64,000 nucleotides of DNA from CBDCWO01 sp965223405 (GCA_965223405.1 CBDCWO010000006.1:2418001-2482000); one strand, 5' to 3'; shown: positions 26,830-37,184, counted from the first letter of the stretch. Numbers and translations: made by a program. The notes: a model not told the origin generated them from the letters alone.

Positions 26830-29800
26830 CTAATTAAAATATATAAATTTTGATGTTAACCTTTCTTTTAATGGATTAATGTTTATATCAAGAGATAAAT
26901 AATAAAGACCAGTAACCATTCCAGGTATTTTTTTATCAAAAGGCAGGATTATTTTATTTAAACCTCGTTTTAGAATTCCAAGATCATTTTCAGTAAGACT
27001 TAAGAGTTTTTGACCATTTGATGAATAAATATTTAAAGTATAATTATTAATTGTTGTAGTAGAGGAGTTTTGCATAGTAAGGTAACCAGAGTTTGATATA
27101 GGGTTGGGATTGATTTGAATAAAAGATGAATTAATATTATAATTAATATTAAATGCAACGCTATGTAATTGACTTTGTCTTTTAATTCTAAACTCAATTT
27201 GATAGCTACCGGAAACAGGTGTTTCTATAATAAATTCTAAGTTAGCTCTATTTCCATTTTCAACCGTACCACTATTAAAATGAATTTTATCTGGTGAAAG
27301 TACCTTTTCACTATTATCTGGTAATAGGATTTTTACTTCGAAGGCTAATGGATCATCAAAATATATTTGGGAATTGTGACTTTGAACCATAATTCTTGCA
27401 GATGGATTAATAGAAACCGTTTCATTATAGTGGATGTGCCTGTTATCGACTATTATATCTACAATCGGATTGCGATGATCTCTGGATACGATAATTTTTT
27501 TTGAAAACGTATTATTAGTATAGGTATCTTCAATAATACTTTTGTCTTTATTCACTTCAATATTTAAATCATAAATACCAGGATCTAGTATATGATTTAA
27601 ATTTAACGGGAAAGTATCTACTTTAAACGTCTCTAATGAATTAATAGATTGAGTAAAGGAATCTATTTCGGAATATTGGTTTATAATCGTATATAAAACA
27701 TGGAATGGTCCTACTTGTGTTTTCGATAAATTTATTACTCCAACTCCACCCTCTAGACTTTCACCTTCTTGTAATGTATCAGGAAAAAAATTAGAACATA
27801 TAACCGGATCGATGACTAAGTCAGGTTGAGGTCCGTAGAATATTCGCAGGTAATCTAATTTTGGTACGGTATAATCGACTATATCATAATTTTCTATTTC
27901 CAATTGTAGTTGGCTATACTTTAGAACATCATAATTGCTTATATCAATTTCATCTTCATTGCTCGAATCTAGCAATACCCTTTTGTTTTGTTGTATACCA
28001 TATATTAATATTTCTGTTGAGTCAACATTTACTAAATTAGGATGCCAAGAAATTTTTTCCCAGTAATTGGCTGGACCAATTATTGGGGATGTCATATTAC
28101 CTGTACCATTTGTAAATGGTAAAAAAACACTGGTTTTTAACTTATCCAATTTATTGCTACCAACATCCTCAGCAAGAACAGTTACTCCTTTTTCAAAAAT
28201 TAATGTATATGGAACAGAACCAACTTCTTTTAATTTCCTAACCTTTTTTGCTCCTTGAATTTCAAGAGCATCAAAAATATTTGAAGAATCATTTTCTTCC
28301 CATCTTTCCGGAAAATAATCACTATTTACATCTCGTATAAAGGCAAAACAAATAACATATGCTCCTACTGGAATTATTTCGTTAATAAAGTTTACAGCAG
28401 CCAATCGTTGTTTATGTGTTTCAGTATTAAAAGCAAATGTTCTATATGATCCTAGATTTGAAGTTTTAACGCTACCAAAATCACCCCCACCATTAATCCA
28501 CCCTACACTATTATCTTCATTATATACATTATTTTTTACAATATAAAATGCGATTCCGCTATTAAGAAAATTCCACGGCCTGACAGACAGTGCTATAGTT
28601 TCAAAATTATATTGTAATCCTGGCATTTCTTCCGGATTAAATATTTTATTGTTTAAAGTTAAGTTTACATAGTTAGAATCAAAAATGATTTTCTTTTTAT
28701 CTACACTCAATCCATTAAAGATGTTATCATTATATTGATCAATATGGCTTTGATTCCACCCTTCATCAAGTTCCTTATTATATAAGAAAGATGAAATTGT
28801 TGAAGACTCCTCTTCTAATATTGCTCTCCAGTAGTAAACAGTATTATCAAACTTTGGAATGAAATCATACTTTATAATTCCCCCATTAGATTGGATTATA
28901 TCTTTAATTAGTTCTGGAGATTGAAATGTTTCATTTGTATCTATTTCAATGTTAATTGTTTTATTATCGAGACGCTTTAATATGTATGCAATAATAGAAA
29001 TGTTAGACTCATTTACAATTTGATACCTTTTTGGATAAATTGGTGTTAGTCTTTTATCTAATATTGTTAGGGGAATTATATGTGAATTGTTTTCTTCAGA
29101 CTGGGACTTTGGAAATTCTTCAATAACATTATATGGATCAATTTGAATTATCAATTTATTCGATCCGACTAAAAACTTTTTATTGAATTCAATTATCGTA
29201 TCTAGTTGAAGTCTTTGATTAAAGCTTAATTCATTTATAATAACACTATCTATACTACCAAATGGATCTTCTAATAAAAGCTTTACATTAATGTTATCTT
29301 CACTATTTTGTCCAATATTGTCAATTGTTAATTGAATCCTGAGCCGGTTTTCATTGATAGTTAATTCATCAGAGTAAACATTTGTCAGTTCCTTATTTAC
29401 AACATAGTCAGGTCCATCTAAAATTCTAAACTTAAAACTGGGGTCTCCATGATATATTAATTGCTGAAATAGTGTTTTTGTGCCAATGTTGAGGGAATTT
29501 TCATATTTTTCGATAACAGCACGTATCGACTTGCTAATAGCTTTGGTGTAAAAATTTGTTCCAATTAAATCATACCAATCGTTTCCGAATATGTTCAAGG
29601 AAGAAATAAATCCCAAACCCGATGTAGCTAAGTACACAATTCCCCCCAGTTCTTTTTTAATAATGTTCTCCTCACTTAAACTTATCACGGGTGTGAAAAT
29701 ATCTCCAGTATGACATCCTAATGATATCATTACTGGATAGCGATCTTTGTTATTGAAAAACTTAGGATGTTCAAATGCATCAAGTTCAGTGATCGTAGTA

Positions 29801-31659
29801 CCACCGTGACCAAAATATGTTTTAATCATTACACCATCATTGATAAGATCAACAATATTCTCATTGATGCTTTTGTCAATAATATCGTCTGTTTGCTTTG
29901 ATAATGATGTGATAATGGCACCAAATTTGTTTTGTTCCAATCTTTCACCCATGGTGGCAAGATTATTTTGTAACACCAGTCTTTCATTACCTTCTCTACT
30001 CCCCCCACTCAGATGCAATACCCTTTTCATCCATAATCGATCCTCAATAGTCTGGGGTGCATTGGCAATCTGGTCTTCCATTACCTTGATCTTGTCAAGA
30101 TAAATTTTAATCTCCTCTTGAGATTTCGTTGCCAAACGGCCAAGCGCAAAATTTGGAACAGATGATATTCCTTTTGATAGTAACAAATTATCCGAACCAG
30201 GTAATCCATATACCGGTAAAAATCCCTTATTCACATCATTACGAATGTCTGAATAATGATATCCTTTGCCGATTAAATAAACAAATTCAAGATTAGGCCA
30301 ATTCTTGACTGCAAAGTTTGACCAATTTTTTATACTAAGGGGGTGGTAATTCACCCCAAATGCATACTGATCATACAGGTCTTCAGCACAAATGATATGG
30401 ACATTGAAATTTCCTCCAACTTCAGTTTTACGATATTCCACATAATCATTCAAATAATTTGGAGCTTCAGATAAGAACTTTTTCGAAGTAATAAATAAAT
30501 AATTGGCATCAAAATCATTGATGTGATTGAAAGAATACATCTCTATATCTATGGACGCGATACATTTTGCTTCAGAAATAAATAAATTACTTAAAGAGGG
30601 TGAAATTCTTACATGACTACCATCCACCGTTGATCTGGAATTATTCTCCTCATCATAGATTACATATTGATCAGAAGATCCTAATCCCTCAATTGATAAT
30701 AACCGATCTTCCTCAGAGTCAGAAAGTTGAATTAAAACACATCCATCTCCATTAAACGTCAGCTTTCTTGGATATTTTAATTTTGCATAACCAACAACTA
30801 ATCGATCATTGGTAAATTGACTAGTGACATCTACTTGATTGGAGCTAAGTAAATCATAAGATTGAATTTCTTTTTCATCAATTATTAATTGTGTGGGCGA
30901 GGAAATGTAAGTGGCTGTATTTTGTCCATTCATAGCAACGGTAAGGTTATGATTGCGTAATCTGCCACTTATGCGATATGATAATTTTGCTGCCGGACCA
31001 TCTGTATTTACATTTGTAGAATTAATCTTAAAAGATTGTGAAACCTGTGCACTTGAGCAAAACCCCTCTCCTTCAACATACGTCGAAAAACGAACCCCTT
31101 GAGTAGTCAATGTAGGCTTAAAATGTCTATCACTAAACACCACCTTCTCCTCATGCCAGTACCAATCCAATACCGGTAAACTGGTATCAATATCACCCAT
31201 CTCCACATCCTCATAACGAACGTGCGTTCCAGCACTCCAAGTTAAAAAATACACACTCGTATCGGTATACAGGCTATATTCAGGATTCAACATCTCCCGG
31301 TCCGGATCCTTAAATAAAAACCGATCCAGTTCACTGCGATTTTTGCGACCATAAAACTCAAGAAAATCTTCAGCTCCTAGTTTACCCTCTGTAGACGTAA
31401 AGATCGGTTGCTCCTTTCCCATCCAAAACAATTGAAGCTGACTGGCTTCCACATCACCCACCGGAAATCCTTGACCAGCCAGAGTTGCTCCACTGATCCG
31501 GTAGATGCCATCTTCTGCAACTTTGATCTTATAATACGTCTGATCATAATTGATCCATTCATTGCCATAAAGGGTATCGCCATCGACTATCATTTGTCCT
31601 ATTAGGGAACCATGCACACTCAGTACTAAGAGGATAATAAACCATAGATATTTCTGCAT
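26830..31659 (-). CDS. C25 (gingipain-like) peptidase, putative PorU2-type T9SS sortase
   Basis: The 1609-residue protein has a signal peptide (residues 1-21, ending SLIGQ). The C25 catalytic core shows YFGHGG with His618 and SLGCH with Cys649, the expected dyad with gingipain-like spacing. Regions after residue 780 look like beta-sandwich CARDB-type modules. The end (about 1525-1609) is a T9SS sorting domain with INPNPISNSG and GLYYLSL. N-terminal YYKIKVAEDGIYRI is as in PorU-like sortases, which cleave T9SS signals and attach cargo to surface lipopolysaccharide. Placement next to the flippase would suit that link to LPS, but this is an inference. Its 5' end is less AT-rich than the rest. 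Confidence 0.85.
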   Translation of the reverse strand: MQKYLWFIILLVLSVHGSLIGQMIVDGDTLYGNEWINYDQTYYKIKVAEDGIYRISGATLAGQGFPVGDVEASQLQLFWMGKEQPIFTSTEGKLGAEDFLEFYGRKNRSELDRFLFKDPDREMLNPEYSLYTDTSVYFLTWSAGTHVRYEDVEMGDIDTSLPVLDWYWHEEKVVFSDRHFKPTLTTQGVRFSTYVEGEGFCSSAQVSQSFKINSTNVNTDGPAAKLSYRISGRLRNHNLTVAMNGQNTATYISSPTQLIIDEKEIQSYDLLSSNQVDVTSQFTNDRLVVGYAKLKYPRKLTFNGDGCVLIQLSDSEEDRLLSIEGLGSSDQYVIYDEENNSRSTVDGSHVRISPSLSNLFISEAKCIASIDIEMYSFNHINDFDANYLFITSKKFLSEAPNYLNDYVEYRKTEVGGNFNVHIICAEDLYDQYAFGVNYHPLSIKNWSNFAVKNWPNLEFVYLIGKGYHYSDIRNDVNKGFLPVYGLPGSDNLLLSKGISSVPNFALGRLATKSQEEIKIYLDKIKVMEDQIANAPQTIEDRLWMKRVLHLSGGSREGNERLVLQNNLATMGERLEQNKFGAIITSLSKQTDDIIDKSINENIVDLINDGVMIKTYFGHGGTTITELDAFEHPKFFNNKDRYPVMISLGCHTGDIFTPVISLSEENIIKKELGGIVYLATSGLGFISSLNIFGNDWYDLIGTNFYTKAISKSIRAVIEKYENSLNIGTKTLFQQLIYHGDPSFKFRILDGPDYVVNKELTNVYSDELTINENRLRIQLTIDNIGQNSEDNINVKLLLEDPFGSIDSVIINELSFNQRLQLDTIIEFNKKFLVGSNKLIIQIDPYNVIEEFPKSQSEENNSHIIPLTILDKRLTPIYPKRYQIVNESNISIIAYILKRLDNKTINIEIDTNETFQSPELIKDIIQSNGGIIKYDFIPKFDNTVYYWRAILEEESSTISSFLYNKELDEGWNQSHIDQYNDNIFNGLSVDKKKIIFDSNYVNLTLNNKIFNPEEMPGLQYNFETIALSVRPWNFLNSGIAFYIVKNNVYNEDNSVGWINGGGDFGSVKTSNLGSYRTFAFNTETHKQRLAAVNFINEIIPVGAYVICFAFIRDVNSDYFPERWEENDSSNIFDALEIQGAKKVRKLKEVGSVPYTLIFEKGVTVLAEDVGSNKLDKLKTSVFLPFTNGTGNMTSPIIGPANYWEKISWHPNLVNVDSTEILIYGIQQNKRVLLDSSNEDEIDISNYDVLKYSQLQLEIENYDIVDYTVPKLDYLRIFYGPQPDLVIDPVICSNFFPDTLQEGESLEGGVGVINLSKTQVGPFHVLYTIINQYSEIDSFTQSINSLETFKVDTFPLNLNHILDPGIYDLNIEVNKDKSIIEDTYTNNTFSKKIIVSRDHRNPIVDIIVDNRHIHYNETVSINPSARIMVQSHNSQIYFDDPLAFEVKILLPDNSEKVLSPDKIHFNSGTVENGNRANLEFIIETPVSGSYQIEFRIKRQSQLHSVAFNINYNINSSFIQINPNPISNSGYLTMQNSSTTTINNYTLNIYSSNGQKLLSLTENDLGILKRGLNKIILPFDKKIPGMVTGLYYLSLDININPLKERLTSKFIYFN

Positions 31660-31793
31660 ATCCGATCTTATTTGCCTATTTAAAACGTCAAAACTAATGG
31701 AGTATTGACCGGTACCGTAAATTTAGCATATTTGGAAGAAATGAGGTTCATCGACCTTCCTCACTTAAAACAACACTGCGTAACGGATTCCGT

Positions 31794-32708
31794 TTACTTG
31801 ACCAACTTCATCCATCTGGGCATCTTGACCACATTGAGATAGGGAGTCGGCATACCGCCGAATCTGCGGAAAAAGGGCTCTACCTTTCTTAGCATAGTTC
31901 CTTCAAAATCCAAAACCATGTCAGGTGAGGTATGCTCCTGAATGTGGTGCCATATCAGTGATGTCAATGCGGGATTGGGACCCTCCATCTGTCTGGTGCC
32001 AATTAAATAGTATAATTCATTGCGGTCTTTGACAAATAAAGCAGCACCAACAGCTTTTCCGGATTTAACCGCCTTTCTGAAATAGAGGTTCTTGTTTTCT
32101 TTTATTAAAAACAGCCTATCTATTTGTGATGCAGAAAGATACTGATAATGACCTCCAACCTGCTTTTTCAGCAACTCGTAAAACTCACCGGAAGTAGTTA
32201 TTTCTTCAACCCGGATTTCTTTTTCCGCATTTCGAATGTCAGTGCGGATTGAGTTTTTGCAATGATTAAATACCACTTCAGCGGATGAGATATCCAGCCG
32301 GTAGGTGTACATGGTGTTTAGGGTATATCCGGCCCAATACCAGGCGTGTCCGGGAAAAGAAGTGGGAGTAAGTTTAAAATAATAATATCTTCCGGATTGA
32401 AGCTGTTGCGTCAATGATGCAATAATCCGATGGTATTGACTTAGTTGCTGATGGAAAGGTTTTGATTCATCTAATTTTACCCATGGACCCGAAGTAGGAG
32501 TAAGCAACGGAGTGCTATAAGCTGTAATTCCCCATTTGCGCTTCACTTGGTACGGGATAGCCCCGATAATTTGCCTCTGCTTGTCTTCTACCAAAACGAC
32601 ATCCCAATTGGAATCCTCACAAATTGCATCCATCCATTCAGGACGTAAAAATAATGGGATGCTTACTTCCTGGCGACATAATTCCCGGTAACGTGCCTTT
32701 TTATTCAT
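31794..32708 (-). CDS. GNAT/FemAB-like acyltransferase (BioF2-like)
   Basis: The 304-residue protein matches the Acetyltransf_6 / BioF2-like group: FLRPEWMDAIC at the start, IIGAIPYQVKRKWGITAYSTP, and in the second half a GNAT core ending YYLIGTRQMEGPNPALTSLI, then LDFEGTML and FFRRFGG. The last elements are characteristic of the group. Such proteins transfer an acyl or aminoacyl group to a cell-envelope precursor; here the glycan neighbourhood suggests sugar acylation. Substrate is unknown. It is 51 bp downstream of the membrane glycosyltransferase on the same strand. Confidence 0.8.
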   Translation of the reverse strand: MNKKARYRELCRQEVSIPLFLRPEWMDAICEDSNWDVVLVEDKQRQIIGAIPYQVKRKWGITAYSTPLLTPTSGPWVKLDESKPFHQQLSQYHRIIASLTQQLQSGRYYYFKLTPTSFPGHAWYWAGYTLNTMYTYRLDISSAEVVFNHCKNSIRTDIRNAEKEIRVEEITTSGEFYELLKKQVGGHYQYLSASQIDRLFLIKENKNLYFRKAVKSGKAVGAALFVKDRNELYYLIGTRQMEGPNPALTSLIWHHIQEHTSPDMVLDFEGTMLRKVEPFFRRFGGMPTPYLNVVKMPRWMKLVK

Positions 32709-32759
32709 ACCCTATTGACATTTGCATAATCGAACAACTCTTTATCAAGTTAATAGTCC

Positions 32760-33884
32760 TCACCATCGATCCCGGCGATAAAAAAGCGAAGCTGGAATCA
32801 ATAAGGCATAAAAAATGAATACCAAAGCCTCAAAAAGTATGGAAGTTTCCCCCAGATCGTCGGATCCTAATTTCCGGGCAATTTTATTAAAAATAAATCG
32901 CCGCAATGGCTGATAAGCCAGAATGCCAACGATAACTGCAATCCATTGTTTCATAAATAACAAAACAAACAAGCACACATAATATATGATTCCTGCAGTT
33001 GGCAAGGCGATCAGCAACGCTTTTACTCTGGTCGGATAATAAAATGAGGTTGTCGTATGACGTGCTTTGCGTGAAAACAGCTTACTTATAGCTTTTACGC
33101 TTTCAGAATACATATGCGTCTCTTTATCTATAATAATTCCAATATTCGAATCTTTTAAACTTTGGATCAAAAAATCATCATCGCCGCTGGCCAGAAAGGG
33201 TTTTAGGTCTGCTTTTTGAGCCAGACTTTTTTTCACTATTAGGTTTCTGCCAACTCCCATATATGCCAGACCTTTTAAGGCAAAAGATAGATACTGCAAG
33301 GCTACCCACTGGGTCTCATACCGGATAAACCAATTAAATGCACTGGGTTCGCGAATGATGGGTCCATACCCTAAACCCACATCCATATTTTCCTGAACAA
33401 ACCGTCCCGTCATGATGGATATCCACTGATCTGAATTAGGTACACAATCTGCATCGGTAAGTAGAACTATTTCATTCTTAGCCTGTTGGAGACCTGCTAA
33501 CAGCGCCTGTTTTTTACCTCTGGTCTCTTTGCCCTTTAGTTTGTAATAACTTAAGTGATCGTATCTTTCCTGGTAATGTTTGATCAATTGTGGAGAACTA
33601 TCTCTGGAATGATCGTCGACAACCAATACCTCAAATTCGGGATAATCCTGTTCGAGGATTTGCACTAAATGCTTACGCAAGTTGTTTTCCTCATCTTTGA
33701 CACAAATAATTACGGTGACCGGCGGCTTCGAAGTATCTGGTTTAAGCTTGGGGCTTTCGTAATTGGCAAAGGTTTTAAAAAAACGCAGGTAAAAGAATAC
33801 CAGGATCAGGTAAGAGAAAATCAATACTATGTAGATGATAAGTAACAACAAAGCAAATCCTTTTGGTAAGATAAAACTAAACAA
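32760..33884 (-). CDS. Membrane-anchored glycosyltransferase family 2
   Basis: The 374-residue protein has an N-terminal membrane helix (about residues 8-36), a GT-A domain with TVIICVKDEENNL, VLVVDDHSRDSS, LTDADC (metal-binding DAD) and a later SGDDDF, then C-terminal hydrophobic segments from about residue 285. This is the layout of processive or lipid-linked GT2 enzymes acting at the inner membrane. It is the first gene of the minus-strand run and closes the polysaccharide region. Upstream lies a long non-coding gap, where its promoter should be. Confidence 0.88.
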   Translation of the reverse strand: MFSFILPKGFALLLLIIYIVLIFSYLILVFFYLRFFKTFANYESPKLKPDTSKPPVTVIICVKDEENNLRKHLVQILEQDYPEFEVLVVDDHSRDSSPQLIKHYQERYDHLSYYKLKGKETRGKKQALLAGLQQAKNEIVLLTDADCVPNSDQWISIMTGRFVQENMDVGLGYGPIIREPSAFNWFIRYETQWVALQYLSFALKGLAYMGVGRNLIVKKSLAQKADLKPFLASGDDDFLIQSLKDSNIGIIIDKETHMYSESVKAISKLFSRKARHTTTSFYYPTRVKALLIALPTAGIIYYVCLFVLLFMKQWIAVIVGILAYQPLRRFIFNKIARKLGSDDLGETSILFEALVFIFYALLIPASLFYRRDRW

Positions 33885-34520
33885 TTTTGTATGGAAGAAT
33901 ATAGTGAAGCTGAATACAGTGAGTAATCGGTTGATTTTTTCCTGGTAGAATATGATTTTTCTTCTGAAATGACAAGACCTCCATGGCTTCTCCGAGCTTT
34001 AGTAGCTATACCACTAGGGGCACAAAGTTGCTCCGGGATTGACCAGATTTCTTGATGAGTGGTTTTTAATTTTAAGTAAACAGCCGTTCTGGTGTAAATT
34101 ACTTTGTGGCAATTGCATTGGCCAAGGTAGGTGGGTTTACGTTCTTATTATTGGACAACGGAATCTGATTCTAGCCAATAGCAAATAGCAAATAGCAAAT
34201 AGCTAATTGGGACATCTGAAATCAGACAACAAACTACAAAGTTCTCAATACAAAATTGATTGAAAAATAAGTTGAAAAACGGTCAACCTTATTTAGGCAT
34301 CTACAAACAGCTTGAAACCTATTACCTGACACCCTTAAACCTGACATCAGCTCTTGGCTATACGCTGCTGGCCATTCACCTGATCCGTTTTTCAGTTATT
34401 CAACTAAGCTTTGTTAATGATTACTAATGAGGGAAATTAATGAGTAAAGTTCAATAGGCACCATTTCTATATTTGGTTCTGTGGACGTCGTTTATTCGTT
34501 CTTGGTATCTTTGACTTTCC

Positions 34521-34544
34521 TTACTTTTTCGGATGAAAAAGTAA
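34521..34544 (+). repeat. REP-like perfect hairpin
   Basis: TTACTTTTTC and GAAAAAGTAA form a perfect 10-bp inverted repeat around the loop GGAT. Similar TTACTTTTT/AAAAAGTAA palindromes are dispersed in Bacteroidota genomes. A short A-run follows, but no gene ends close by, so I do not call it a terminator. Confidence 0.7.
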
Positions 34545-34564
34545 CAAAAAATCTTGATTTTCAT

Positions 34565-34584
34565 AAGGCAACATCCGTTGCCTT
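34565..34584 (+). repeat. Second REP-like hairpin, 20 bp downstream
   Basis: AAGGCAAC and GTTGCCTT form a perfect 8-bp stem (one further T-A pair outside) with loop ATCC. Together with the hairpin at 34521 it forms a closely spaced pair. Confidence 0.6.
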
Positions 34585-35132
34585 AATCCTGGGAATTGTG
34601 ATCTGGTAATGGAGTTTTAATACTTCGTCCGGGGACTGAAGTCAAAAAAGTGGCTGGAATAAATGGAACTCAATTATATTGTATTTTGTGTGTAATCTGA
34701 ATATAGATCTCTGTCAAATTTTTACTTGCAACTTTTGCTGTTCCATTTATAAAGGCCAGACCTCAAATTGTTTGTACTATTCGGATCATTTCTGGTTATT
34801 CAGCTTGATTGAGATTTTATGCTTTTTTGACTTTTTCAACGCTGCGGTATGAAAACAATTCATTGCCGCTTAGGCGCTCGGTGTTTTGCTTCTGAGGTAT
34901 TTATTCCAAGATTGAGATCTGGATGGCCGGGTTTTGCAAATTGGATTGAAGCTTGTGTTGATAGCAGGAGGACGATCTACACTATCAGTATTGTGAAGCG
35001 AAACGTAATTAGAAAACGGGCAACCTTATTCAGGCATTGTCAGTTTACTCACTATTCACTACTTCCTCCTTCACACAAGGCTACGGAGGACAAAGCACAA
35101 CTCACTACTTTTTATACTTATCTTTACCAGCT

Positions 35133-35762
35133 ATGGATGATTGGTCAGTTATAGCAGAAGCATTTCCGGATTTAACCGAAAATCAAAGGAAACAATTTGA
35201 GCAAATGGGTGCTTTGTACCGTTTTTGGAATAACCGGATCAATTTAATCTCTCGTAAAGATATCAAGAACCTGTATACACATCATATTTTACATTCCCTG
35301 GCTATTGCAAAAGTGATCATTTGGAAACCAAATACCAAAATACTCGATGTAGGAACTGGTGGAGGTTTTCCGGGAATACCTCTTGCGGTTCTCTTTCCGG
35401 ATGTTCAATTTACATTAGTGGATTCAATTCGTAAGAAAATTCAAGTGGTTCGGGAAATTGCCCATGAATTGAAATTGAAAAATATCGAGGTGATTCATAC
35501 CCGGGCGGAAGACTTGAATGATCAATTTGATTTTATAGTAGCGAGGGCTGTAGCAAATGCCGATACACTTTTTAAATGGACTACTAAATTAATTGTCTCA
35601 TCCCAAAAGAATGTGTTGCCTAATGGATGGTTATTACTGAAAGGAGGCAACGTAGAAAATGAGATGAATCAATTAAACCGCGATTTCGAGGTTACTCCGA
35701 TCAGCAACTTGTTTTCACATGAATATTACCTGGAAAAATATGTGATCTATGTGCAGAAATAA
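35133..35762 (+). CDS. rsmG: 16S rRNA (guanine527-N7)-methyltransferase
   Basis: I take ATG 35133 (MDDWSVIAEAFPDLT); the frame continues upstream but those codons come from repeat DNA. The 209-residue product has YRFWNNRINLISRKDI, then the SAM-binding motif ILDVGTGGGFPGIPLAV, FTLVDSIRKKI and DFIVARAVAN, all diagnostic of RsmG (GidB). It methylates N7 of G527 in 16S rRNA. Length matches the family. It is transcribed alone, convergent with the TPR gene 6 bp downstream. Confidence 0.95.
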   Translation: MDDWSVIAEAFPDLTENQRKQFEQMGALYRFWNNRINLISRKDIKNLYTHHILHSLAIAKVIIWKPNTKILDVGTGGGFPGIPLAVLFPDVQFTLVDSIRKKIQVVREIAHELKLKNIEVIHTRAEDLNDQFDFIVARAVANADTLFKWTTKLIVSSQKNVLPNGWLLLKGGNVENEMNQLNRDFEVTPISNLFSHEYYLEKYVIYVQK

Positions 35763-35768
35763 TAGGGA

Positions 35769-37184
35769 TTAATCCTTAGTTAATTCGCCCTCATAGTAGT
35801 TAATCATAGCTTCCAGCTCTTTGTCCTGTTTTAAACTGGGTAAAAATCGAAATACCAGAGGATGCAGTTCAAATTCATCTTGCAGTGCCACTTCGAGGAT
35901 GCTGGTAGCTTCGGATTTTTCATTTAATATATAATAGCATGCTGCTTTGCAGTACAATAGATCCGCGCCAACAGCATACATTTCTGCTTCATCCAGGATT
36001 TCTATGGCCTTCTTATACTGACTGGTGCGCATTAAAAATTGTGCATATTCCATCCAGTATTGGGTCTCTTCCGGAGCAACATCAATGGCTTTGCGATAAT
36101 TTTTGGCCGCTTTTTTCAGATTTCCTACTTGTTCGTATGCCGTGGCAATACTGGCAAAATATTCTTCGCGGCGATCTTCAATAGCCAAAGCTCTGCGGTA
36201 GGCATTGATAGCATACTGCCATTTTTCTTCCCGGGCAAAGCACTCACCCAATAAGAAGAAAATTTCATCATTATAGGGATCCTGTTTTGCTGCCTTTACC
36301 AACACTTTTTTGGCTTTGTCATATTCTTCAAGATGGATATGACATTCGGAAATACTTACCATAATTTCAGGTTCGACTCCAAAATTTGCAATACTTTCAT
36401 GAAGTACGCTAAGTGCTTTTTTGTAATTCATGACTTGCATACAAATTTCAGCACAATCCCGGAATGCCAATTCAAAATCAGAATTAATTAAAAAAGAATA
36501 TTCCAAAGCTTCGATAGCTTCCTGATATTCTCCTAAACAAGAATATGCATGACCTAAATTATACCAGGCCAGATAGGAATAAGGATTTTTATCAATTAAA
36601 GTTTTGTGTAAAACCACACTTTCTTCATACTTCTTAGAGAGCTCTACGCTCACCCACATTTTCTCAAGTGCTTCATGATTCTCAGGGTCTATATCCAAAA
36701 CTTTCTTTAGTGAATAGAACATGTAGTCAAAATCTTTCATGTGCTCGTGTATATAGGCCTCACATAGTTTCAGTTTAACGGCTTGTTCACGTGAAGCATG
36801 GTTGCGAAAACGATCTAGACAGGAAAGGGCTTCTTCGTATTGACCACCTTCACAATAGATAAAAGATCTCAGTATAAATACTTCGATCTCCGTTGGTGCT
36901 AATGTTTCTGCTTGGTTTAATACTTCGTAAGCCTCGTCCAATAAATTAGATTGTAACAATAAACGAGCTTTGGCCAAATAAAGATCAATTTGATACTTAA
37001 ATTTTTGAAGTGCCAAATCGGTAACTTCCAAAGCTTTCTCTACTTCTCCTTCACTTTCATAATAAACAACTAGCTCTACAAAGCGTTCTTCATTATAGAA
37101 GTGGACCCGACCTTTGGCCAAATTAGTTTCAAAATCTTGCACCAATTTGTAAATGATACTGTTTCGTTTTGTCCGTTGCTCCAT
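35769..37184 (-). CDS. Tetratricopeptide repeat protein
   Basis: The 471-residue protein is built almost entirely of TPR-like helical pairs of about 34 residues, seen in NPYSYLAWYNLGHAYSCLGE, FFLLGECFAREEKWQYAINAY and YFASIATAYEQVGNLKKAAKNY. No signal peptide or membrane segment is seen, so it should act in the cytoplasm as a scaffold for protein contacts. Proteins of this size and composition are widespread in Bacteroidota without an assigned role. It appears monocistronic, with 221 bp upstream that hold no gene. Confidence 0.85.
   Translation of the reverse strand: MEQRTKRNSIIYKLVQDFETNLAKGRVHFYNEERFVELVVYYESEGEVEKALEVTDLALQKFKYQIDLYLAKARLLLQSNLLDEAYEVLNQAETLAPTEIEVFILRSFIYCEGGQYEEALSCLDRFRNHASREQAVKLKLCEAYIHEHMKDFDYMFYSLKKVLDIDPENHEALEKMWVSVELSKKYEESVVLHKTLIDKNPYSYLAWYNLGHAYSCLGEYQEAIEALEYSFLINSDFELAFRDCAEICMQVMNYKKALSVLHESIANFGVEPEIMVSISECHIHLEEYDKAKKVLVKAAKQDPYNDEIFFLLGECFAREEKWQYAINAYRRALAIEDRREEYFASIATAYEQVGNLKKAAKNYRKAIDVAPEETQYWMEYAQFLMRTSQYKKAIEILDEAEMYAVGADLLYCKAACYYILNEKSEATSILEVALQDEFELHPLVFRFLPSLKQDKELEAMINYYEGELTKD

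Larger units (their letters stand above)
33885..35132. other. Gene-free stretch with degraded repeats
   Basis: This 1.25-kb gap holds no supportable gene. It contains the short tandem CAAATAG repeat at about 34181-34202, two REP-like hairpins at 34521 and 34565, two related copies of a stretch around GAAAAACGGTCAACCTTATT (about 34275 and 35010), and a palindrome-like CCTCC/GGAGG segment at about 35065-35091. An open frame at 34849-35154 has no protein-like character. Confidence 0.6.

Noticed and set aside
34849..35154. 101-codon open frame upstream of rsmG
   Set aside because: No family resemblance, atypical composition, built from repeat DNA and overlapping the rsmG start; chance frame.
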